From Batkoa obscura (lineage: Eukaryota; Entomophthoromycota; Entomophthoromycetes; Entomophthorales; Batkoaceae), in assembly GCA_030770535.1 (NCBI GenBank), contig JASVEC010000012.1, positions 1,240,001-1,304,000 of the forward strand: a DNA stretch of 64,000 nucleotides, in the 5' to 3' direction. Position numbers and translations under genes: made by a program. Positions 43,240-57,765 of this stretch are shown here, one piece after another. The stretch's first letter is position 1, and every line of letters starts with the position of its first letter. The notes under the pieces were generated by a model. That model saw only the letters and a program-made list of their open reading frames with translations. It made no database searches and was not told the origin of the DNA.

Positions 43240-43835
43240 AAGGATATGTTTATACTTAAATAGACTCTCATAACGATTTTCTTATAAGGTTTAACTTTTC
43301 AGATTAATTTACAGAATACATTTTAAACATTTCGTTTATATTTAGATATTTTTATATTTAATAATAATATCCAAAATCGGAATGTATTAAATCAAAATAT
43401 TTTGTTTTTTTTAATATAATTTAACATTGAAGTAATTTTGTTAGTAATTAAGTCTATTTTCTGATATAAAACAAAGTGTGCTATGCTTATAAAATTTTCA
43501 TAGATAGCTATCATTTTAACAAGTCATTTAAATTTATTAAATTTAAATTATTAAATCATAAAATATCCAGTAAGTACAATTGTGTTGTTGATACTTTAAT
43601 TAAATTTAGCAATCAACTAGTCTAAAGTACAATTTGAATAAAAATATAATATTTTAATATAAATGATAGTAAAATTTAAGCATCTAAATTGTTTAGATAA
43701 TCTTAATAAAAATTATTTTTTATTGTAAAATAATTTAAATTAATCTTATTTTAACCTTTGGGATAATAATAGTATCGGATCAAAGTATGACTATACTCAT
43801 TTTGGACTTAATATAATAAAGAATAAGAATATTTG
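43240..43835. other. Intergenic, convergent
   Basis: AT-rich sequence between the p24 and Hap3 stops. No gene or repeat is recognised. Confidence 0.5.
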
Positions 43836-44357
43836 TTAAACATTGAATTGTCTAGGCTTAGGTAATAAAGGGCGTGAACCTTGGTTCTCTTCATTTTTTG
43901 AATCTGATTCTTGGTTCTCTGGCTTAGGGGAGTTAGTGTTATTATTGTTACTAGGATTTGTTTTTAAAATTTCCTCATCCCCTCTTTCAATTTTCATTGC
44001 CTAAATTAAAAATTAAAAATTAAAAATGAGCCAACTATTCAGTAATTAAAATACCTCTCTTATTTTTGCTAAATAGATTTTTAAAGCTTCAGAATAATTT
44101 TCGAATCCTAAAGAATGCATAGACCATAAGATATCTTCTCCATTGATTGTTTTACGTTTTTCTTGAAGGCAACGGTCGCTTGCTTCACTAGTAATAAATG
44201 AAATAAACTCAGATGCACATTCCTGGATAATTTCTTTAGATTCTTTTGAAATCTTTGCATTATCTGGTAAGGCTCTTTTCATAATTCTACCAACATTGGC
44301 AATTGGTAGGAGGCGATCAGAATCGATGACTTCGGTGTCTTTTTCTCTTTCACTCAT
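43836..44357 (-). CDS. HAP3: CCAAT-binding factor subunit Hap3/NF-YB
   Basis: Two exons on the minus strand, joined in frame at IREAMK, give 155 residues. Residues about 15-101 are the NF-YB histone fold: [20 protein letters not shown] (start of the core), [20 protein letters not shown], the conserved [20 protein letters not shown] and [19 protein letters not shown]. It dimerises with the Hap5/NF-YC subunit and, with Hap2, binds CCAAT boxes. The tail is short, acidic and Asn/Pro/Ser-rich with no special domain. The identity is secure. Confidence 0.95.
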
Positions 44358-44838
44358 TGAATCTGTTTAAACTTAAAAAAAGAAATATTTTGATTTGATA
44401 AGATGGTTTTTGTAGAAAGTTAACCAATAGTATCATGCGAAAATTCAATATCAAATCTTTATTGGCCAATAGTGATTTTTGTTGATAGTTAAGTGTGAGA
44501 TTAATGTTAAAGTCACAACATCCTCAATGAAAAATCAACCAGGTTTAAAACACGTAAGTTTCAATAAAAAATACCCTTAGATTTACGAACTCATTAAATC
44601 TAATACATTGTTATAAATTATTTAATACAATAATAAAAGTATTAGTTCACAAAAATTAAAAAATTAACATATTTGTATTATGCTATATTAGGTTTAAAAT
44701 ATACTAGTATAAAGGTATAGATATTTATATATATGATAGTAATTTAAAATAGAATATTTTGAAAACTATACTAAATACTATTAAATGAAAATATTAAACT
44801 AATAAAATTTTTATAAAATATTTAACTTTTTCATTTAT
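44358..44838. other. Intergenic, Hap3 promoter side
   Basis: AT-rich spacer between the Hap3 start and the Whi3-like stop, both on the minus strand. Two ATTGG motifs (44425-44470; CCAAT on the other strand) lie within about 110 bases upstream of the Hap3 start, for example TTAACCAATAGT and TTTATTGGCCAATAG. These are candidate CCAAT boxes for self-regulation, which is inference. Confidence 0.4.
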
Positions 44839-46254
44839 TTAAAAATTAAATTGAGAGGAAAGTGGAGTTGTCGGAGTTGAATGATTATGGAATAAAGTAT
44901 TTCCAGTAACTATAGATGTATAAGTAGGATGTAATTGAGATGGAAGCATTTTGCTTTGGTTGTTAGTAGTATTAGTTGGAGGATAGAATGGCATTGCACT
45001 TATAGATAATTTTGGGTTATTATTCAAGGCATCATTTAAACTTGGGTTTGGTTTAACTCCAAATGGGTTTTTTGAAAAGCTTAATCGTACATTTTTACTA
45101 GTAATGGACTTCATAATATTAGAATCATGTAAAAGTTTGATATCTAATAATTCCCCATTCTTTGATAAGATAGCGTTGGTGGCATCTTGAGTGGATTCAA
45201 ATTCTACAAAGCATATTGGTCCTGGTAAGGTACTTAAGTCTTTATTGGTATTCTTTTGGATCATATTTTGAATATGTTGACGATTGTTTTCCATTTGTTT
45301 GATCGAATCAGGGTCACGTGTAGATTCATTGTTTCCTCCAGGTATTTTATAGGTTAAACTTAATCTTTGATATCCTTTAACATCACTAAATAAATTGACA
45401 ATATCTTGTTCTAAAGTACCAAATAAAAGATTCCCAATAAACAATGTATTACAAGGTGAATTTCTATCACTATTATGAATTGGCTTATTATTTTGTACTC
45501 TGGGTAAATAAGTATTATTAACGTTAGCTGGTTTAAAATTATTGATACGATTGTTCATTAAATCATTATTCATTTCCTTTTGGTCCATATTACTATTAAA
45601 GTCATTAAAATAAGTGTTATTCATACTTAAAGGATCACTATATGAATTGAAAAATGGTAATTTAGGTTCTTGACGTAAATTAAAATCATATGATGAGGTA
45701 TTATAGAATGAAGGAAAGCTAAATTGATTGTTAACTAATGCATCTAAACTAGTTTGTACACGATCATTTCTATTATTTAAACCAGGAGGTGGGGTTTTGA
45801 AACTGTTATTTATACTTAAAACATCTTTAAATTTAGTATCACCTAACTTTGACTCCTTTTTATCGTCATTGCTTAATTTTGGTTGAGCAGAGATTAAATT
45901 ATTAAGAAGTTCCTCAATAGTCTTTTCTTGATCTAATATACTTTTAGATTCAGGTAATAAACTGTTGTTGATGTTACTAGTCTCTTTGATAATATCTTCA
46001 TTTTCTAACATTTCACCGTCCCTTTTAAATACAGTAACTTTTAAACTATTTTCTTGATCAAACTTATAACCATCGATCACTTTCTTAATATCAATGACTT
46101 GGCCAATGGTATCTAACTCAATAACCCCTGAGCTTTGGTTGTTGTTATAATTGAAGCTTAAAGTTGAAATATCTTTATAAAACATAAACATATTTTTAAA
46201 TTCACGTATTTTTATATCTTTAGGGAATCCAGTAATATTAATATTGTAAACCAT
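44839..46254 (-). CDS. Whi3/Scw1-type two-RRM RNA-binding protein
   Basis: Single exon of 471 residues. Residues 1-78 form a first RRM (INITGFPKDIKIREFKNMF, then GVIELDTIGQVIDIKKVI). A long Asn/Ser/Asp-rich disordered middle follows. The second RRM begins near residue 265 (CNTLFIGNLLFGTLEQDIV), is interrupted by a charged loop, and continues with ICFVEFESTQDATNAILSKN; then VRLSFSKNPFG, typical of the Whi3/Scw1 C-terminal RRM end. In yeast Whi3 binds CLN3 mRNA and controls cell-cycle entry and pheromone memory; S. pombe Scw1 affects septation and cell wall. Which role applies here is not shown. The Asn-rich region suggests condensate formation. Confidence 0.88.
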   Translation of the reverse strand: MVYNINITGFPKDIKIREFKNMFMFYKDISTLSFNYNNNQSSGVIELDTIGQVIDIKKVIDGYKFDQENSLKVTVFKRDGEMLENEDIIKETSNINNSLLPESKSILDQEKTIEELLNNLISAQPKLSNDDKKESKLGDTKFKDVLSINNSFKTPPPGLNNRNDRVQTSLDALVNNQFSFPSFYNTSSYDFNLRQEPKLPFFNSYSDPLSMNNTYFNDFNSNMDQKEMNNDLMNNRINNFKPANVNNTYLPRVQNNKPIHNSDRNSPCNTLFIGNLLFGTLEQDIVNLFSDVKGYQRLSLTYKIPGGNNESTRDPDSIKQMENNRQHIQNMIQKNTNKDLSTLPGPICFVEFESTQDATNAILSKNGELLDIKLLHDSNIMKSITSKNVRLSFSKNPFGVKPNPSLNDALNNNPKLSISAMPFYPPTNTTNNQSKMLPSQLHPTYTSIVTGNTLFHNHSTPTTPLSSQFNF

Positions 46255-48130
46255 TGTTAATAAATAATTGAGTATAAATAAATTCTATTGATAGTTAACT
46301 TGTTTCTAATGCTTTTATAAAATCCAAAATGTCTTCTATAATAATAAATAAATTATGTTTGAATAATAAAAAATAAAAATCAAGTAATATGCGCCTTTGA
46401 CGTTTAAAATAAAAAACAAAAAGATAAAGAGATAAATTGAAATTAACAACTATATTCTTTTGATATTTATATATATAGTACTATTTATTAGTTTATATTT
46501 TCTTTTTTACCTTTGATTCAAGTAAACTCTCCTTTATTCTCTCACGTTACCATTTAATTTCCTTAATTAAAGCATTTAATCTCTAACCCTATTGAAACAG
46601 CCAATCTATTTTCAACTTTCTCTCCCTAAATTCTAAATGTTCAAAACTCTTACATTTGATTAGGTTGCACTATTTAGCTTTTTACTAATATCGGAGTTTT
46701 ACAAAGTTTCATCAAGGAAATTTTCAAAAAGATTAATTTTTTTTATCAATATAAAACAAAAAATAAAAAGTATAATACATGTATTAAAATATGTAATTAA
46801 GTACTATAATACAATTTAAAATGTTTTAAACTAAAATAAGCTATGAATTAATATAATCTAACTTTCAAAATTCATATCTTTGTATAATAGAGTATTTTAT
46901 AAAACTTATAATAAAATAATAATAAAAATTAGAAGATTTAATTAATTTTGATTTTTATAGTATTTAAATCAACATTATATATTAAAATCGATAATTATAT
47001 TAAACTAATAAACAATGATAATGTAATGAATCTCATAATAAAAGATGGAACTTATTTTATTTCAAATTTATAAAATGGTAAATTATTTTTTAAATTATTT
47101 GTGCTATAATTTTTTTAAATATTACTTATAATGGTTTAAGTAATAAATTATGTTAAAAAAGAACGTTCAAATAAAAATTTTAACATCACTATAATATTTT
47201 CTTTTTAAGAAAGCTTCTACAATAATCTTTAAAAGAAATTTCAATAAGAATTAATGATTATTCAATTAAAGTAAGTAAATAAGTTATTATATTTTTTTGT
47301 TTAGGACTTAACTAAGAATACTTTTGAATTTTATACAAATAAAAAGCAAAAAAATTATCAAAACATAAAAAGATTGCTACATAATCTAATATTACTTTTT
47401 AATATAATTTTCTCATATTTATTGAATACTTTCTAATTCTACATTAGGTTTTATTGAATGCTTAAATTATATTATGATTTTATCGCTAGCTATCTTGAAA
47501 GATCTAAATATAAAGTACAAGATCATAAATGATCCCTATCAATTGGTTAAAAAGATTGTTTTTTATATAAGGAGATTGTAATTTTTTACATTATGAAACA
47601 ATGGATTCAAGTTTAACTTACTCAAATTTAAAGCTGATACATTGGTGTTAGAATATTCCCCAATACCATAGTATTCATTACATAACCTTACTGTTTCCTT
47701 CCTACTAGTTCTCCTCTCATCATTCAGTTCATTTCTACCTTTACCCTTTTCCAACAATTAACCATTTGGTAAATTCACTCTTTCAAGATTTAAAAAAAAA
47801 TAATATGTTCAATAAACAAATAAAACAAATCAAATAAAACAACATTATAATGAAAGTTATTAAAAATAGATTAGATCATTTAATAAATAGACAAACTTTG
47901 ATTTATGTATACAGCTTCTTAAAATATTATTGAACAGATAATAAAACTGAAATTTTTTAATCTGAGATTGCTAGTCCCTTTACTAAACGCAACAACAAAT
48001 TGAAGGGAATACTGGCGTTATTTTTTTTTATCAAATCAAATCAAGTTCGATATTTGCTTCATATTTAACTATTTTATGCTATTTATTTGAACTTTATTTT
48101 ACATCAACAATTTCAACTTTTAACTACCAA
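46255..48130. other. Intergenic, divergent promoters
   Basis: About 1.9 kb between the divergent Whi3-like and Sac3 genes. Nothing recognisable; the frame at 47563-47757 on the minus strand has no family features. The sequence at 46500-46630 is pyrimidine-rich on the plus strand. Confidence 0.5.
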
Positions 48131-50283
48131 ATGGAAGATCAAGTTGTTAAAAATCCAAGGAAGCAAATATGGCGTACAAATAAACAAGGGAATGTAATAA
48201 GAGGAAGAAACAAATCAACTGGGCGAAGAGGAGGTTTTAGAAAGGGGTTGAAAGAAAATCAACCAGAAAAAAAATCGGTATTTGATAGATTAGGTCTAAA
48301 GACTGAAACTAATAAAGACAATAATATCAATACCAGAGTCAGCTTTAAAAAAAACAGTTTCCAAAAAGGAAAAAACAAAGATCATGTTTTTTTGAAGGAA
48401 AATAAGTTAATTCAAGAACAAGATGAATTTGTTGAAGGAGATGATTCTAATGAATATATGGATGACGTAAGTGACGATGAGAATTCAGATAATATGGAAT
48501 CAGACGGTATGGGATCTGACGACGTTGAGATGGAAGATGCTGGACTTGAAAATGTTGAAATTGATGATATGGGATCTGATGACGTTGAACGTGATGTTGA
48601 TAATGATGGGATTCGAGATGCAGAATATGACTCAGAAAATATGATTGAGGAACTTGAAAAGGAAATTTATAATAATGAAGAAAGAAATAATCATAGCTAC
48701 AAAAAAAATAGTCGAAATGATATAAAACCAGCTAAAGAATTTGTTGGTGGAGAGAGTGTGTTAAGTAATATTATGCAATCAAGAAGAAAAACAAATGAAG
48801 AAAGGAGAAGGGAAGAAGAAATGAGACAACAGTATATGAAAAAATTAGATAAAGTAAAGTTTTTGAACTATTTTTTCATTAGAAATTAATAATTTTTTAG
48901 TTAAAAGAGGAACGTCAATTTGAAATGAAACGTTATATAAAGGAAGGATTTATGACCGATCCAGAAAAAAAAATGGATATTAAAGATGCTATAAATTTAA
49001 TACCCGATTGTCATACTATGTGTCCAGAATTTGAAAAAGCAGAAAGAAAATTTGAAAATAATGTGGATAAATTTGAAAAGGTAATAATAATTTATTAATA
49101 AAGTATAAAATTAAAAATGTAGGATCCTTATAAAATGGTAAAAAAATATACTCGTTCAGCTGCTGGTACTCATATTATTATGCCTTGTGATGTTCGTACA
49201 CCAAAAGTTTTATTAGTGAGTTTTTTTAAAAAAATGATATAAATTCTTAATTAATATTGAAATATTAGGAAACGACTCATTATCTTATTGATCAAGTAGT
49301 TAATAGTGATAAACACACGTTCTATGAAACCCATTCTTTTGTGAGAGATAGATTGAGGGCCATTGCAAAAGATTTTATTCTTCAACATTATAATGGACCA
49401 ATTGCAGTCGAAGTTTACGAAATGATATCTAGATTTTATATACTATCAATTCATGAATTAAGTAAAGAAAAGAAATGGGATGAAATACCAGAAGAGCGTA
49501 AGCAATTAAAAGCAAGTAATACTCTAAATTAATTTTATTTAAATTTTATTTACAATTTAATTCGTAGCATTATCGAATCTCGTAGAAGAATACGAGATGC
49601 TAAGAAAACAGAATATACAATGTCCAAATGAACATGAATTTCGAAGTTATATTGATCTCAATAATCTTTTTATGATCAAAAGTGCTTATAATTTTATACA
49701 AACAAATAATACATTTAAATATGATATGATTAAAAAGGAAACTAGAATAGTTAAAAAAGTAGAAAGATTAATAGCTAAAATAACAGCAAGTTTGAACTTA
49801 TCCAATCAACGATCTTTTAATGATGATGTACTTTTATTATTTATGGAATTTTTTGATTTTGTATTTAATTTAGAAAAAGATTATTTTTTATTTGGTTGTA
49901 TAATAGAAACTCATTTTCAATCCATTCGAAGATTAATAATGTTAACAATTAAATTAATGAATAATGAAAACAATAATCAAATAAGTTATACAATACAATC
50001 ATTAAATGATTTATTACATTTTGATGATTTAGAATTCTTTAAAAAGTTTTTAAATTATTGTGGAATTGATAATTTTAATATCAATAATGGACCTCAAGAA
50101 CAAGTCATTTTAGATTTAAATGGATCAAGTTTAATTAGTATTAAAAAGGTTGTAGAATCTATTCATATACTTACTCAAGTTATTTTTTCGAAAAAAATTG
50201 ATCAAATTAAAAAAGATAGGGATTACAAGTCTATTGTATGTGGTTTATTAGATAATATCAAAGGTTTAAGTCAAACTGTTTCA

Positions 50284-50319
<36 letters not shown>

Positions 50320-53066
50320 TTACAGAGTGAATTATTAGGTTTTAGTTTTATCACAGGTAAAACTACTTCCAACGTTATTGGAGATCAAAATTTAAATTCA
50401 AAGAAGAATAGTGCTATTCTGATTAAAGAAGAACAAAAAATTGGAATGACATTAGAACAAGAAGGTATAATAAAGGCAAAACATGAAGAGATATTACAAT
50501 TGAAAAATAAAATTCAAGGACTAATTGACGCTAAAAATAATTTAAAAGAATATGAAACCCAACTACCTAATCAAGTAGAAAGATATCAAGAATATTTAAA
50601 TCTACAACAAGTAAGAGTACAAGAAGAAGCTTTAATAGAAAAAGAAATAAGAAAAGATAAGGTATTACAACAAAAATTAGATCAATTAAATCTAGAAAAT
50701 CGAGAAATAATAATAATGTTTAAAGAAGCGGAACAAATAAAAGCAGAACTATTGGAAGAAAATAAAGTTGGTAAACTTCGTAGAAAAGAAATGAGAGATA
50801 AGGTAGATAAAGCAATTGAAAAAACAAAAAGAAAAGAAATTGAAAGAAAGGAAAAGGAAAAAGAAATGGAAGAAAAAAGGAAAGTTGATAATTTAACTAA
50901 AAAATTAACTGAAGAAATGATTGATGAATATACAGAAAATTTTATAAAAGAGCAATTTAAAATTAAAATAAAAGAGGAAACCATGGTGGATATATTGTAC
51001 ACTAATTTAGTTGAAAATTATATGGAAGAATTGGTATATGAAGAAATGAGTCAACAATATAGAAGCCGACATTTGATCCAAAAATATTTTAAGGAATTTA
51101 AAGTAAAAGCTAAGATTTCAGCTAATAAAAGAAAAGAAAGAAAAATGTTAAGTGAATTCACACTTAAAATGAATCCATTAAAAATGAAATTTCAAATAGA
51201 TGAATTACAAAGTGATGTTCAAGTGAATTGGAATGATTATATCGAATTTAAAGAAGGAATGACAACAGATGATATGTTATGTGAAGTTATTGATAAATCA
51301 AGAGAAGCTTATTTATCTAAAATTAAACCAATACTTAATAATCCAGTAATAAGGGAATTATTACAATGTATAATTCTACCAGAAATGTTAAAAGTGTATA
51401 ATGATCAACTTAGTTGGAGTATTTATTTTGTATTATCCGATATTGAACATTATTCATCGGAATATTTAAAAACTAAATTAAATTTAAAATCTCAAATTAT
51501 TAATAAAGAACTTTATTATAATAATTTTAAACAAAATAATATTAATAATATTACTAAATCGGAATTAGATATTCATTTAATGGATGATTTTAATAAAGTT
51601 ATTTTATTTCCAAAGGTAAATTTAATAATAATAATAATTATTACTATTATTATGTAATTTTAATTTTAATTTTAATTATGTTTAGGTTGAATCTGTTAAT
51701 TTTAGAACTTTGGTATTTCAATTAGATATATTAGAGTTGGATCAAGATAAAGAGTATTTTATTTTCTATTAATTATATTATTAAATAGTAATGTTTTATT
51801 TTACAGTGATTATTTTTTTCAACAAGTTAAGAAATTGGAAGAGATAATTTTAATAGCAAAAACAAAAGAAGTTGTGTTTAATAATTTAGGCATAATTTAT
51901 TGGCCAAATTCAACGGAAGATTTAATTGATCAAGAGGTAATTTATTTTAAAAAAGAACTAATAATTATATTTTATTAAAACTTTATTTAGTCCATTTATA
52001 ATGAAGTTATATTATCAAGTGAATTAATTAATAATACATTTAATAAAATAACTATTAAAAATATGGATCCAGAGGATATTGATGAACAATTACAAGATTT
52101 TTTATTTCATATTGCTAAACAATCGAATATTGATCATCCAGAGAAATTAAAAATTTATACAGGTAATTATAAATTATAAATTTATATTATTAATATTATT
52201 AATTTATTATTATTTAGATACATTAGATAATTTTCAACAAAAAACTAATGATTTAATTACATTAATGACATCTTCAACATATTTAGCAAATTATGGTATT
52301 TTAATTTAATTTAATTTGTTATTTATAATAACTAATAATTAATAATTTTATATAAGAACATTTTTTTAAATTCCTTGATATTGGATTTGAAATTTTTAAT
52401 CTTATAATTAATTATTTAGAAGCCAATGATTTAGGTCAATTTAAAAAACAAGGTGATAATTATTATATGGCTGAATTTATAAAGTAATTGAATTATTTTA
52501 ATTAAATTAATAATAATAATATTTTAGTCAAAATGAAGAATTTAAAAATAAATTGGAAATTTTGATGGAAAGTACAATAAACTCAAACGAAGTTATTGAT
52601 AATGGTATAAAGTTTATAAAGTATTATTATATATATTAATATTTTATTTTATTTATATTAGATTTAAAAAATAAATTAAAGAATATACTTAATGAAATAG
52701 CCAATTATTTATTTAATTCATTAAAAGTTTATCAAGCGAATGTACCTATCAATTTTCAATTTATAAATCCAATATTTGAACAATTTATTTTAAAAAAAAA
52801 TCAACAGATAAAAGATATTAACAATAATAATATATTGGAAAATAAAAGGTATATTTTATATTTCATATTTTATATTTTATATTTTATATTTTATATTCTT
52901 ATTTTTATAATAATAATATATTAATAGAGAACACGAAGCTATTGAAAGAGAAATTAAGAAACCAAAATTAGATGTAATGAAAAAAATTAATCATAGTAAA
53001 AAAGTAATTCAAGAATTTAAAGATTTTTTAAATCAAATTGATAATAAACAAAGTACCACTCTTTAA
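48131..53066 (+). CDS. SAC3: Sac3/GANP-family mRNA export scaffold
   Basis: About thirteen exons; the first is 48131-48853, the second starts at 48901, the largest covers about 49568-51613 and the stop is at 53064-53066. The N-terminal part is basic with a KKSVFDRLG motif and an acidic tract of repeated MGSDDVE. The Sac3/GANP core follows: DCHTMCPEFEKAERKFENNV, KKYTRSAAG, RTPKVLLETTHYLIDQVV and FVRDRLRAIAKDFILQ. Then come a helical PCI-type region, an 11-residue Asn run coded by AAT repeats (50287-50320), a long charged coiled coil (50450-50950) and a C-terminal region. Sac3 scaffolds TREX-2 (Thp1, Sem1, Cdc31, Sus1), coupling transcription to mRNA export at nuclear pores. The Cdc31/Sus1-binding CID is not individually recognised. 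Confidence 0.9.
52843..52905. repeat. Intronic tandem repeat in the Sac3 gene
   Basis: Units of TATTTTATATTT and close variants fill an intron before the last exon. Confidence 0.7.
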
Positions 53067-53328
53067 TTTTTATTTAATTGTTATTGTAAAGGCTAATAAA
53101 TTGGGTTTTATGAACTAATCTTTTAATTTTAATTTTAATTTTTTTTTTTTCTCCTTTTGAGTTCTAAATATTTGAAATTTTAAATAATCTCATAGTAGTT
53201 ACTTTAATTTCGAACTTTTTGATTGGAAACCCAAAAGAAAAATTACAGTGATGACATGAATTAAAAAAAATTGAAATTTATCCCTCATTTTCAATAAAAA
53301 AGATTTAAAACAATTTTTAATAATAATA

Positions 53329-54544
<1,216 letters not shown>

Positions 54545-54906
54545 GTATTTGGGATTTTACTTTGAATGATTAAGTTAATAAAATGGATTAGTTATTATTT
54601 TATTATATTTATGTTGGGCAATTAAAAGGAATAATTAACATAATAGAAATATATAAAGTGGATAAAAATGAAATCAGAATAATACGATTTATTTATAAAC
54701 CTCATAACTTAATAGTTCAAGTAATTTTTAATAGAGAATAATGTTTAGTTTTGGTTTTAATTTTTTGTTCACTTTAATAGGCTTAAAATTTAAAAAGATT
54801 ACTAATTAAATATTTTAAAAAACAAACTTCTAGAAATTCTAAAATCACTTCATAAAACTGATAATCAAAAATCAAAAATCAAAAATAACTTCTGTTTTAA
54901 ATTTCA

Positions 54907-57765
54907 ATGAATCAAAATATACAAGTTTATTATTATAACTTAACTGAAGAGAATAAAGTACAACAAACACAGCCATTTACATTTAGTTATATTAAAAATA
55001 CAGGAAATAATAAAAAATATCAAAAGGAAAATAAAGATGAACTAAAAGAAAAAATAGATAAACTATTGAGACCAAAGTTGATAGCTAATAATTTAAACTC
55101 TCGTTTATTGCCTTCATTTCTTGATCAGGAGAAATATAGTAATGGTATTAAGTTGGAGTTATTACAAAAGGAGAAATTGATAGTGGAGGTTCCAAATTTA
55201 GTACAGTTTATAAGTTATTTTATTAGTGAAGAGACAATGAGTGAAATGGAAAAAGAATTTTTAATAAAAGAAATAACAGAAAGAATTAAAGAAAATAAGT
55301 TTTATTTAAAATTAATTTTGGATGGTAAGTGATTATTATATTTATTCATTATTATTTAATTTTTCTATTTATTTTAGAGTTCCTTGACGATATTAAAAAT
55401 TCAATACCACATTTATTTGAATTAAAAGAAAATAAAAAATTAAATGAGATAATCGAAGTTCAGTTGAATCCAAAGATGATTGCTTTTAACCTTAAACAAA
55501 TAGAAAATGAAGATTATTTACCTCAGTTTCTTAAACAAGCACCAATGAATGAATTTTCAGTAATAATTATTTAATTTATATAATATTATTTATTAATTTG
55601 ATTAAAGGAAAGTGAAATAAAATTTCAATTAATAACAAATGAAGATATAGAATTGATAAAAACAATATATATAGAACCCATCTTTAAAGGAAATGAAATT
55701 AACGAATTATTACCATCAATAGAATTAATAAGTAAATTATTAAATAATAGAATTATTTATAAAAATAGAGAAGAATTAATAATTAATAATTTACCATTAA
55801 TTAATGGAAATGAAATTCAATGTAAATTAAAAATTAAACAAGAATTTAACATAGCAAAAATAGATTATAATTTTACAAAAGTATATTATAAAATTAATAA
55901 TAATAATAATAATAATCTATTATTTTGTGAAAAAGTGGAATTATTAGAAAGTTTACCAAATGATAATAGTTTTGTATTTAATTGGTTTGATAGTGAAGGA
56001 AAAAAGTAAGTTTTATTAATATATTATATTAAATTAAATAAATTATTTTTATTTTTATTTTTATTTTTATTTTTATTTAGGATAGAAGATTTAATTAAAT
56101 TATATAATAATAATGATAATAATGATAATGACATAATATCAATATTATTAAATGGTGAAGCAGGAATAGGTAAATCGTTGTTTATAGCTCAATTAAGTAA
56201 ATTATATAATATTCAATGTTATAATACTAATGCATTAAAATTAAACACTTTGAATTCAACAAAACAAAAATTTCATAAATTAATACAAAGCATAATAGAA
56301 GATATGAATTTTAATACATATAATAATAAAATAATAATATTAACTATAGATAATTGTCATGAATTATTTTTTAAAAAAGAAAATGGATGGATAGTAATAG
56401 AATATTTGCAAAGTTTAAAATTATGGAAAAAATTAATTTATAAAAAATATAAAATTAAATTAATAATAATTTATTTAACAAATCAATTTAATCAATTAAA
56501 TCAAAATTTATTAGAATTAATTGAATATCAAGTTAATTTTAATAACCCAAAGCCTATTAATAGACAATTTATTTTATTTCATTATTTAAATAAATTCAAT
56601 AATAGTAATAATATTAATATTAATTTTGATCAATTACAATCAATTGCTGATGCTTGTTCAGGTTATTTATTAGTTGATTTAATATTACTAAGTAAAACAA
56701 TATTAAATTATTTAAATAAAAACAATAACAATAATAATTTGTATAATATATTTTTAAAATGTCGATCAAAAATTAAATTACCAACGATAAATAAAGATAA
56801 TTTAAATATACAAAAAATTTATTTTAAAGATATTGGAGGTATAAATAATATTAAACAAAAATTAATTTTATTAACTAAATATAATCGAAATCAATATGAA
56901 TTATATGAAAAATATAACATTATACCAACGATAGGAGTATTATTATATGGACCACCAGGTACAGGAAAAACATTAATTGGTAAAGCAATAGCAACAGAAT
57001 CGAACTATAATTTTATAAATATTAAAGTATCTCAATTAATACAAGGTGAAATTGGAGAAAGTGAAAAACAAATTAAATATTATTTTAATTTAGCTAAAAT
57101 TAATTCACCTTGTATTTTATTTTTAGATGAATTAGACGGTTTTTTCAATAATAATAATAATAATCAACAAAATATTCATTATAATCGATTTATTACTGCT
57201 TTTATTAATCAATTAGATGAATTAAAACAATTTGTTTTATTAAATTATAAACCAGTATTATTAATATGTACAACTAATTATCCTAATTTAATTGAATCTA
57301 GTTTATTAACTGAAGGTAAATTTAATAAAATTTATTTTTATTAATATATTAATTATATATAATATAATAGGTAGAATTGATCAACATATTTATATATCAC
57401 CACCCAATGAAATTGAACGATATGAGATAATATATAATCTATTAATTAAAATAGATTATATTAAATATAATTTAATTATACCAAATATTCATTCATTAAG
57501 TCAAAAAATAGCATTGATTACAAATTATTATACAGGGGCTGATTTAGCTTTAATTTTATCAAGAATTCATCAGATTAAAATGAATTTAAAAAATAAGAGA
57601 GTTAATAATAGTAATGAAAATGAATTAGATCTAAAAGTAGATTATATTTTAGCTTTGTTTCCAGAGTCCAAAGTGAAAGTTAATTTATTATTGAATATTA
57701 TACCTATTTATCCATCTATTTTAGAAGAACAATTAGAAATTTATGAAAAATTTAAAAATAAATGA
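54907..57765 (+). CDS. Tandem AAA ATPase, Pex6/Pex1/Afg2-like
   Basis: Five exons: 54907 to about 55324, then from about 55378, 55608, 56081 and 57371, with stop at 57765. The N-terminal region is divergent and not recognised, with a repeated helix-like motif (LRPKLIANNLNSRLLPSFLD, and NPKMIAFNLKQIENEDYLPQFL). The first AAA module has a Walker A (GEAGIGKS) but a weak Walker B (IIILTIDNCHELF) lacking the usual DE pair. The second is canonical: FKDIGGINNIKQKL, Walker A GPPGTGKT, pore loop, GESEKQIK, Walker B ILFLDELD, a sensor-1 region (LLICTTNYP) and the arginine-finger side (GRIDQHIYISPP). A degenerate D1 and conserved D2 fit peroxisomal Pex6 best, but Afg2/SPATA5 or Pex1 remain possible. Confidence 0.78.
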
